A DNA stretch of 64,000 nt from Candidatus Thorarchaeota archaeon. Lineage in GTDB: Archaea; Asgardarchaeota; Thorarchaeia; Thorarchaeales; Thorarchaeaceae. The DNA lies in NCBI GenBank assembly GCA_011364905.1, contig RDNZ01000007.1:32742-96741 (forward strand), written 5' to 3'. Below are positions 53,776-61,407 of this stretch, in pieces. Position numbers and translations under genes: made by a program. Below the pieces are notes generated by a model. It searched no databases. It worked only from the letters and a program-made list of their open reading frames with translations, and was not told where the DNA came from. How positions within the stretch are numbered: position 1 is the stretch's first letter; each line of letters opens with the position of its first letter.

Positions 53776-54305
53776 GCAAAGAATGCATTGAGAAAATAAA
53801 GACTAGACAATCAATCAGAAAGTTTACGGTAGACACAATTCCGGAATCAACAATCGAGGATATCATCAAGATTGGTATCAGTTCACCAAGTGCCGGGAAT
53901 CGTCAACCGTGGAGAATAGTAGTTGTAAGAAAGGAGGAGTTGAAGCAGCAACTCGCCAAAGCTGCTTTCAATCAGAATTTCATTGCTGTAGCCCCAGTCA
54001 TTTTTGTCATATGCGCAGTTCCAGAGGAGTCTGCAGAGAGGTATCAGGAACGAGGAAGGAGCCTTTATGCAATCCAAGACACAGCAGCTCTAACTCTGAG
54101 TTTGCTCCTAGGAGCCCACATGCATGGCTATGGTGCTTGTTGGATAGGAGCATTCAGTGAGGAAGCTGTTTCGCAGGTTCTGAATATCCCATCATTCATG
54201 CGGCCAGTTTCTATGGTGCCAGTTGGACATATTGGTGGCAGTTTACCACCCAGGCGTCATCGAAAGGGTGTATCAGATATCGTGGTCAGAGATAAATTCG
54301 AATAA
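53772..54305 (+). CDS. Nitroreductase-family flavoprotein
   Basis: 177 residues: IKTRQSIRKFTVDTIPESTIEDII, then PSAGNRQPWRIVVV for FMN phosphate, and TAALTLSLLLGAHMHGYGACWIGAF. Reduces nitro compounds, quinones or flavins with NAD(P)H. Its ATG overlaps the dehydrogenase stop, so the two are coupled; NAD(P)H recycling or a linked substrate is possible. Confidence 0.9.
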   Translation: MSKECIEKIKTRQSIRKFTVDTIPESTIEDIIKIGISSPSAGNRQPWRIVVVRKEELKQQLAKAAFNQNFIAVAPVIFVICAVPEESAERYQERGRSLYAIQDTAALTLSLLLGAHMHGYGACWIGAFSEEAVSQVLNIPSFMRPVSMVPVGHIGGSLPPRRHRKGVSDIVVRDKFE

Positions 54306-54403
54306 TCTCTTCTTACTCTTGGCTAGTCCACATTCATTTTTTCCATATCTCTCCAAGGACTTGCTTCAATACCTTCTAGTTTGTCCTGACAAATCAAGAT
54401 CTC

Positions 54404-54435
54404 AAAAAAAGAGGGGGGATGGGGGCTAAGCCCCC
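54404..54435 (-). terminator. Strong terminator of the large subtilase
   Basis: GGGGGC-TAA-GCCCCC hairpin at 54421-54435, followed on the minus strand by CTCTTTTTTT (54401-54413): a classic hairpin plus U-tract, 34 bases after the subtilase stop. Confidence 0.65.
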
Positions 54436-54468
54436 AAATCCGTTAAACTATACCTATGACAGTTGCAG

Positions 54469-57400
54469 CTACTTCTTCCGAATAAGGAAGAGGATGAGCA
54501 GCACTACTACACCGACGCCGATACCACCGATTAGACCAATGAGTAGAGGATCAATGCCTGTAACAGGCGGAGTTGTTGGTGTTGTTGTAGTCGTTGGTGG
54601 TGTTGTTGTAGTCGTTGGAGATGTCGTGACTGGGACATCACCTGCTGCGAATGGAGCTGTGAACCCATCACCGAAGTCTCCGGGCCAGTAGTTCTCTTCA
54701 CCGTTTGTGCTACATAGACCTGGAGGATTGGAGAAGTCAAGGCTGAAAGCTCTGACTCTAATGACGTAGTCGTTCTTCTCAAGGAATCCATGTGATTCCC
54801 AGACGATTGACGTAGTGGTGAGGTTCCTCGCAAGTACTTGAAATGTACTTCCACCATCATTGCTTACCGCGACCTGGTAGTATGGAACATCGGCAGCGTT
54901 TTGATCAGTAGAGCTCCAACTGACGTTGAATGCAGTACTGCTCACCGCAACCGGGGCATCCACAGTTACTTTAGGTGCGAAGAAGTTTCCAATGAAGATG
55001 TTCGGAATTTCTAGGGAGTACTTGAGGTTAGTACCAGTGTCACTGTCAACGAGTACCGAGTAGGTTCCATTGACCAACAGGAAGTAGGTGTCAATTGTTT
55101 TCGTCATACCAGCCACTGGACCCGGCTCAAGTCCGACTCGTGTGTCAACAGTCAGGTAGTAGTCACCACCATCTTGTGCGTAGTTGAGGATAGCGAAATC
55201 AATGCTTCCAGATTGGTCAGCAACGAACGAGTCTGTCTCAGGATGAGCGCTCGAAGCCATGGTATTGCCGAGAATGTTGTTGGCATATGACCTCGTATCC
55301 ATGGGCGTAGTAGACCACCAAGCCATGAAGTCATTATCAGCGCCATCAAAGTCGCCGATAACACGTACATTGTCACCCTCCACGATGCCCGGAGCAGTCT
55401 CCCAAGCAAACTCAGAAGGATCAATGATGCCAGCGAAGGCGCCATCCGGATCGCTTGGTATGACATTCGGACCTGTAGCGTAGAAGAGAGTACCGTAGAG
55501 TACCCGCTCCCTGGTTGTGGTGATTCCGAACTCAGGCATTCCTGGGTTTATTCCATTGGTCCATGTGGCCGTCATCATCACATGGTCGCCAACCGCACTT
55601 CCACCTGCCGTAATAACAGTTGGAGTAGGATGGTCATTGGAAGTCCAGCTCAACTCTAGAGTTGGTTCATCGAGAGCAGTCACTCCGACAACTGTCAGAG
55701 TAAAGTCCTCTGGAATGTCTGTACCATTCACTGTGTTCACAGTGGTGTAGATGATATACATTCCTGTTGCTCCAGAGACGTCAGCGATTGCCAATGAAGA
55801 GTCGGTTGTAGCTTTGACAGCATCACTCGAATCAGCTAACGAGAACCCAGTCATATCAAGGATTGTCACATCGATGTCTGTACCAGCGAGTGTCCAGTTG
55901 ACCCTAGCAGCGAGGTAATTCACTGTAGCATCAGTCATGTTCACTACGAACGTTGCATGGTCACCAGATTGGAAGGTGTAGTATGAGTCCCAACCAGCAG
56001 TGATTGCGCCTTGCTCGTATGGTGTCTGGACTGCGCCAACACCGTCGGCGAGTGTCATCACATTTCCTGCGGTATCGTAGGGAGCAATGACCTCGTAGGT
56101 GTAAGGCATCTTGAAGTCCATGGTACCATTGTTAGCAATGACAAAGCCCTGGTGGACACCGTACTCTGGTGATGCAGGAACGTTCAGTGTGACATCAGCG
56201 TCGCCTGCATTGTCTGCAAAGGAGATGTCTCCATCAGCAGCCAGAGTCCAGGTCTGGACAGTTACTTGCAGCATGTGACCGCCAGTGTATGGCCAGCTCC
56301 AGATACTGTCGTCGTGGACCGATATGATTGCCGTGTTCGGGAAGACGCTTCCAAGATCTGTCGAACTGGACAGGTCCATCTTGAGAATGTTTCCAGTACC
56401 ACCAGCATATTGGATCCGAGTGAGCTCGTCACCTTGCCCAGTGGTTGTGTTGTAGTAGTCAGGAATGCCGTTTGCTGGGGAATTGTCATTCCAATCGAAC
56501 ACAAAGGCCCAGAGTGGATCAACTGCCGTATTACCAACATAGTAAGTACCGACATCATCCTGAGAGCCTGTGATTGAGATTGTCGCGTAGTTTGCATTCA
56601 TGAGGTTCGTGTAGGAACCAGCTGAGGCTGCTTCCATAGCTGTGTTCAAATTCATCCACCCAGCTAGGGTGTAGTTATGGCCATGAGACGTTGTTTCGTT
56701 GTAGATGAATGTTTCAAAGCTGAACTTTGTTGTCTGATCAGCAATGTATTGCTCAGCACTCCAAGTCAAGCCCGAATAGGCCCAATTGGCACCGGTAACA
56801 GTCATTGTGACCATGTCATTTGCGTTCACGAGACCAAAGTACAGGTTTCCATCAGCATAGTTGCCAGGTGGCGACGTTGTGTTGATGAAGTTGTCCCTAT
56901 CGTATGGATTCATGCGGGCGGACCAAGCATCAGCAGTTGCTGTGCCCCAGTTGTCCACTGAGTCATACGTATAGAAAGTCAAGCCATGATCGTTGACAAC
57001 AAAGTCGACCGCAGCGAATGCGTTAATGACACCATGGCCCTGTGAAAGTCCATCCATGCCAATGTCGGTAGCAGTACTCTGCATAACCGTTTTGACCATG
57101 TCAGGAGTCAAGGCACTATTGGCGTCGAGCATTAGAGCCGCAAGACCAGCTGCCAATGGACATGCCATTGAGGTACCAGCGTACACTGCCCAATGGTCAC
57201 GGACAAGTCCGTATCCGCCAAGGATGGTCTCTCCATAATATGGTACGAGTCCATAGTTGTTCCGACCAGGGGCCAGAACATCCGGCTTTGGATAGCCAAG
57301 TGTCAGAGGACCTCTGGATGAGAAGTCAGCAATCTGGTCAAATCCCTGATTAGGGCCATACGAGTTTTCGAACGTATGGTAGCTTGTTGATGCACCAACG

Positions 57401-59334
57401 TTGATTATCTGTGCTGCTCTTGGAGGTGTTGATGTAGCATAGCCTGGGCCAGCGTTACCCGCTGAGAAACACTGAACCATTCCTGGATACGATGAATTGT
57501 AGAATCCAGGAGTCGCCATTGCGGCATAAATCAGTGCATACTGGCCATATAGCTCATAGTATTGCGGTGCTACCCAACCCCAAGAGTTGCTTGTTATTTG
57601 TGTCTGATGTGCGCTGTTCCAATTCCACTCCCAATATCCGGAAGTGCCATTATAATCGAAGCCAGCGGCAAAGAGCATTGAATTAAACTCTGCAGCGATA
57701 CCTACAGTCATTACACCCATGATTTTTGCACCGGGCGCAATGCCTTCTACGGTTCCGTCTGCGCCGTCTAGACCGATTGGATAGGTTGTTGGCTTAGCTG
57801 CAATCTCTCCAGCCACAAACGTACCATGAGAGTCGCCATCGTACATGATACCAATTGCACGACCACTGAGGCCAATACCATCGATCATTCCAAGACCGAA
57901 GATGTTGCCTTCCCAACAGTGTGCCAGAGTACCAAGGCCAAATCGAAGTCCATCAGAATAGTCATAGTACATGTTGAGATGCGATTCCGCACCATCAACT
58001 GTTGAGTAGAACAGACCATCTTCATAGTCATCGACGAAACTCCAGTCGCCCATAGCGTTGTAATAAGCCGCAGCTTCTGGTTTACTAAAGTTCCACTCAC
58101 CATAGTTCACATTGGCATTCCAGAAGTCAGTGTGAGCTCGGGTTGTGTTCCAGTCCACGATAACCATTGATCCGTTCAGCACAAGTACTGGAGCGAAGAC
58201 CTTCATGTATGGATCGTTTCGCTGTTGGAAAGCGTAACCAGCGGTGTAGTATGGAACCAGTTGCCATTCTTCTGTTTGGGCATTCACAGTGATGTTGAGA
58301 GTAGGACTACCTGAGGTCAAACTTGGATCCGGAATCTCAGGATCTTGCCTCATCACATTGTGATAGTACTCTGTCATTGCTGTGACGTTGCCGGGGTACG
58401 AGCCACCAGGCCACCATGCCGGCATGTAGGCATCATAGAACCAGTCAAGGTTGGATACACCTCCTTGATTGTTCACGTAGGGAGAACCTCCCTGTGATGC
58501 GCGCTGGGTCGACCAATCGAGGTACCACTTACCAGTGGCAGAATCCTTGTAGCTAAGTATGTTCCAGCTTGAATAGGCCAGATACGCTGTTGCGTTAACA
58601 ACTGTAGCGTTTGCACGATAGAGTGACATAACAAAGCCATATCCTGTTGGGTCATAGCTCATTGAAAGGTTATCTGAACCGATAGCCATTGTGCCAACTA
58701 GGCCTTCCTGGCTGAAGTCTGTACCTGTATCGATTACACCCACTGTTACACCAGTACCGTCAACCCCAAATTGCGACCAAACTTGGTCTGCCCCAATGTG
58801 ATTGTCAACCACTAAATCCTGTGGCTCAGTCACGGTGGGTGGGGATATACTAGGTCTGGGTTCTACGCCGGTAGTTTTCGCACTATAGAGACTATCGGCA
58901 AATGCGGTTACAATACCATCGAAGTTTTCGAGGGCGGTTACTGCTTCTGGGCTAGTAATGAATCCGCTAGCAACTGTCATGGAACCAATCTTAACCTTCC
59001 AGTTGACATCCATGATCTCATTGAGACTTGCTACGTCGGAGTCAGTTCTTACGGTTACAAGAATTCCCATATCACCAGCATCATTCCTAGACACTGTGTT
59101 TGGAATATTTCCTGTATCCCTATAACTAGCTAGAATAGAACCGATGGGTCCTCCTTCCCTCTGAGTATCTACGTATTTTTGGATATCCTTCAATACATCT
59201 TGAGGGGTCGAAACATCGGTATTTGTATTTGCAACCGGTTGAACGTGGTTTGTCGGTGTGAATGGCACAAATGCCGCACTTAAGGCAAATATGGCAATCA
59301 TCGCCAGACAACCAGCCTTCTTCAGGTTGTTCAT
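54469..59334 (-). CDS. Giant secreted subtilisin-like protease, membrane-anchored
   Basis: About 1,620 residues from ATG 59334 (RBS GAGGAGAAAAC); an in-frame GTG lies 18 bases upstream. A signal peptide-like N-terminus (KKAGCLAMIAIFALSAAFV) opens it. Subtilase triad: D208 in VGVIDTGTD, H509 in GDSHGTFVAGE, S728 in GTSMACPLAAG (numbered from the longer form). Between D and H lies a roughly 300-residue insert, far more than usual. About 800 residues of beta-rich domains follow, then a fibronectin-like domain (VAVSSTAFNVSWSS), a threonine/proline-rich stalk and a C-terminal membrane helix with a short basic end. It is thus a cell-surface protein. Substrate unknown; it may be processed. Confidence 0.93.
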   Translation of the reverse strand: MNNLKKAGCLAMIAIFALSAAFVPFTPTNHVQPVANTNTDVSTPQDVLKDIQKYVDTQREGGPIGSILASYRDTGNIPNTVSRNDAGDMGILVTVRTDSDVASLNEIMDVNWKVKIGSMTVASGFITSPEAVTALENFDGIVTAFADSLYSAKTTGVEPRPSISPPTVTEPQDLVVDNHIGADQVWSQFGVDGTGVTVGVIDTGTDFSQEGLVGTMAIGSDNLSMSYDPTGYGFVMSLYRANATVVNATAYLAYSSWNILSYKDSATGKWYLDWSTQRASQGGSPYVNNQGGVSNLDWFYDAYMPAWWPGGSYPGNVTAMTEYYHNVMRQDPEIPDPSLTSGSPTLNITVNAQTEEWQLVPYYTAGYAFQQRNDPYMKVFAPVLVLNGSMVIVDWNTTRAHTDFWNANVNYGEWNFSKPEAAAYYNAMGDWSFVDDYEDGLFYSTVDGAESHLNMYYDYSDGLRFGLGTLAHCWEGNIFGLGMIDGIGLSGRAIGIMYDGDSHGTFVAGEIAAKPTTYPIGLDGADGTVEGIAPGAKIMGVMTVGIAAEFNSMLFAAGFDYNGTSGYWEWNWNSAHQTQITSNSWGWVAPQYYELYGQYALIYAAMATPGFYNSSYPGMVQCFSAGNAGPGYATSTPPRAAQIINVGASTSYHTFENSYGPNQGFDQIADFSSRGPLTLGYPKPDVLAPGRNNYGLVPYYGETILGGYGLVRDHWAVYAGTSMACPLAAGLAALMLDANSALTPDMVKTVMQSTATDIGMDGLSQGHGVINAFAAVDFVVNDHGLTFYTYDSVDNWGTATADAWSARMNPYDRDNFINTTSPPGNYADGNLYFGLVNANDMVTMTVTGANWAYSGLTWSAEQYIADQTTKFSFETFIYNETTSHGHNYTLAGWMNLNTAMEAASAGSYTNLMNANYATISITGSQDDVGTYYVGNTAVDPLWAFVFDWNDNSPANGIPDYYNTTTGQGDELTRIQYAGGTGNILKMDLSSSTDLGSVFPNTAIISVHDDSIWSWPYTGGHMLQVTVQTWTLAADGDISFADNAGDADVTLNVPASPEYGVHQGFVIANNGTMDFKMPYTYEVIAPYDTAGNVMTLADGVGAVQTPYEQGAITAGWDSYYTFQSGDHATFVVNMTDATVNYLAARVNWTLAGTDIDVTILDMTGFSLADSSDAVKATTDSSLAIADVSGATGMYIIYTTVNTVNGTDIPEDFTLTVVGVTALDEPTLELSWTSNDHPTPTVITAGGSAVGDHVMMTATWTNGINPGMPEFGITTTRERVLYGTLFYATGPNVIPSDPDGAFAGIIDPSEFAWETAPGIVEGDNVRVIGDFDGADNDFMAWWSTTPMDTRSYANNILGNTMASSAHPETDSFVADQSGSIDFAILNYAQDGGDYYLTVDTRVGLEPGPVAGMTKTIDTYFLLVNGTYSVLVDSDTGTNLKYSLEIPNIFIGNFFAPKVTVDAPVAVSSTAFNVSWSSTDQNAADVPYYQVAVSNDGGSTFQVLARNLTTTSIVWESHGFLEKNDYVIRVRAFSLDFSNPPGLCSTNGEENYWPGDFGDGFTAPFAAGDVPVTTSPTTTTTPPTTTTTPTTPPVTGIDPLLIGLIGGIGVGVVVLLILFLIRKK
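54569..54620 (-). repeat. Threonine-coding repeat in the stalk
   Basis: GTTGTTGTAGTCGTTGG occurs twice close together, encoding the T-T-T-P-rich stalk before the membrane anchor, a typical low-complexity cell-wall spacer. Confidence 0.55.
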
Positions 59335-59754
59335 GTTTAGTTTTCTCCTCACTTGTTAGTAGAGAACAACCGCGACCAGAAGCAAACCATCTCTGCTTAG
59401 ATGGTGTCCTCTGGACGCAATAAAACCTCCATCATCCATCCAGTGGGATGAATGTGTCTCCTCTTTCAGCGTTCTCCACGGGTGTGTGATTAACCTCGAC
59501 AGACTAATCGCCATTATTAAGGATTGTGCAAGATTTGTACTATAATGTGAGGCGCATTTTCCTTTATCAAAGGTAATGCACTCCAGTATAGTTTGGAAGT
59601 GGGAAAAAAGCGCCGATACCGCTATTTGTTAAGAGAGAAGGCATATAATACTCGGAAACCGTCAATGTGTACGCAAATACACCATCTCTAACCACAGACT
59701 GAGGAGTTTCGCTTTGCATGCCTAGAAAGTCGTAGAGGAGAGGAAATCAGATAA
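59335..59754. other. Structured upstream region of the large subtilase
   Basis: 420 bases without genes. It holds a hairpin (ACCATCT at 59387-59393 with AGATGGT at 59400-59406), a CATCC/GGATG pair near 59437-59452, and a CATTATAGTAC-like TATA element near 59540, which would make the leader about 170 bases. That is long for archaea. The rest shows nothing I can name; a leader switch is only a possibility. Confidence 0.4.
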
Positions 59755-60843
59755 TCAACGAACCATCTTCTTGATTGTATCTACAATCTCGTTCACCATG
59801 ATGATGGCCCCAATCATCTCTACCTTGGGTTCTTCACCATGGGAATCTCCAACCTCGCGGGCGACTCGTGTCATTGACCTACCTAGACTTTCGATTAAAG
59901 AAACCAAAGCTTGTTTTCCACCATCACTTTGATTGCTTGACTCCACCTGAGAAATAAGCTCGACGAGATCCGAAATGACGCTATCGGAGACCTCAGATGC
60001 AGTTTCTGCTCTTCTACTTAGGTCCTCCCACTTTGTTTGAGCTTCCTTTAGTTTGCTTGAAAGCTCAACTACTATGCCATCATCGCCAGGTGCAGATGGG
60101 GGACTTGTGACGCCTTCACTTGCTAATCGAAGATCCGCGATTTCAGCCTCTAATGACTGGATAAGCGCATCTTTCATCTTCATCTTCTCACGAATTGCTT
60201 CATCAGAAGCAGATGCTGCTGCAGGCGTTGCTTTCAGTTGCTCCTCCATCAGTTCGATGGATCTTTCCCGTTCTCCAACTTCAGCTTTAATAGCTTCAAG
60301 TTCGCTTTGCAGAGTCGTCAGGGAGTCTTCCTTCTCAGATACAAACTCATTCAGCTTCTTGTTCTCTGCTTCTAGTTTTTGCATTTCAGTCTTAGAGGAT
60401 TTTGCTTCATCCTTCAGCTCTTTCACTTCATCTCGTAGTGTCGTAAAATCAGGATTAGGAGGCGAAATCACGTAATAGCCAATGATTGAGAGCGCGATGA
60501 CAAAACCTGCAACATAAAGAAGTGAACTCCAAATAGATCCAAAGAAGAGATCTGTTAATAGCTGCAGAAAATGACCGAATGTAGACGCTGATCCAAATCC
60601 TAGAAGTAGTCCAAATGCGGCAAACAAAACTGCAATAATGGAAACACCAAGACTCAGGAGCCCAATTATTATTGCTATGTTCCGCTTCATGGCAGTTTGA
60701 GGCAAGTGCCTTTGATACATAAAGAGCAGAATAGCTAATGTTAGTAGCGGAACGATATATGGCAATGATGCAACAATATCATCCATGGGGGTCTCAAATA
60801 CTACAAGCATGTTTGCCCCAACAAGTGTAAGATGACCGGTCAT
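59755..60843 (-). CDS. Membrane protein with long coiled coil
   Basis: About 362 residues from ATG 60843, eight bases after CTTGGAGGATTC. Three to four N-terminal membrane helices (PYIVPLLTLAILLFMYQ; NIAIIIGLLSLGVSIIAVLFAAFGLLLG; SSLLYVAGFVIALSIIGYYVI), then about 100 residues of coiled coil with heptads (KLEAENKKLNEFVSEKEDS; TLQSELEAIKAEVGERER), then a helical C-terminus. It may be a scaffold or chemoreceptor-like protein, but no signalling domain is recognised. It sits between the two subtilase genes and might help anchor or organise surface proteins. Confidence 0.72.
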   Translation of the reverse strand: MTGHLTLVGANMLVVFETPMDDIVASLPYIVPLLTLAILLFMYQRHLPQTAMKRNIAIIIGLLSLGVSIIAVLFAAFGLLLGFGSASTFGHFLQLLTDLFFGSIWSSLLYVAGFVIALSIIGYYVISPPNPDFTTLRDEVKELKDEAKSSKTEMQKLEAENKKLNEFVSEKEDSLTTLQSELEAIKAEVGERERSIELMEEQLKATPAAASASDEAIREKMKMKDALIQSLEAEIADLRLASEGVTSPPSAPGDDGIVVELSSKLKEAQTKWEDLSRRAETASEVSDSVISDLVELISQVESSNQSDGGKQALVSLIESLGRSMTRVAREVGDSHGEEPKVEMIGAIIMVNEIVDTIKKMVR

Positions 60844-60970
60844 TTGGAATCCTCCAAGGTGGTATAAGAACGTCAATTGCCTTGGAGGATAAAACTATTC
60901 TTTGTATTGGTTACGAATATAGAGATGTAGGTCCAGCACTTGAAACTTCCAGACTTGACCTTCCAGTAGA

Positions 60971-61279
60971 TTATTTCTTCCAGAGAGCAGCCTTCTCTAC
61001 TTCGTGATCTGTAACGGCTATCTCCACAGCCTTGAGAAGTCTTGTTGCTTCTTCTATCGAGAGAAGGAAAGACCCTTTGATGTTTCTGTCTTCTCCAATT
61101 GAAATTCGAATTCGGCCATCATTTACCCATCCTTCTTCAGTCTGTTCAGGCATTGATACCTGCATCTCCATCCAAGTCCTCCGGGACTCCTTCGTCTCAC
61201 GATCTTCATAGAAATGCTTTAGCTGAAGACGCCGCTCATATGAATTAGGTTTTGCACCCATCTTGATAGTACACTCCAT
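60971..61279 (-). CDS. Small protein of unknown function
   Basis: 102 residues, strand-rich (ERRLQLKHFYED; DGRIRISIGEDRNIKGSFLLS), with a helical end (IEEATRLLKAVEIAVTDHEV). ATG 61279 or 61261. The pattern recalls an OB- or PUR-like small fold; no firm family. Confidence 0.55.
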   Translation of the reverse strand: MECTIKMGAKPNSYERRLQLKHFYEDRETKESRRTWMEMQVSMPEQTEEGWVNDGRIRISIGEDRNIKGSFLLSIEEATRLLKAVEIAVTDHEVEKAALWKK

Positions 61280-61407
61280 TCTTGGGCAATCTAATTATTT
61301 GCCCTCAATATAACATTGGCACGAACTGATTTACAGTCGTTTCTCGGAAATTCCGAGCTGGACTCCAATTCGCCCTCAAGAAAACCCTTATCTTACGTCT
61401 GGAAGTG

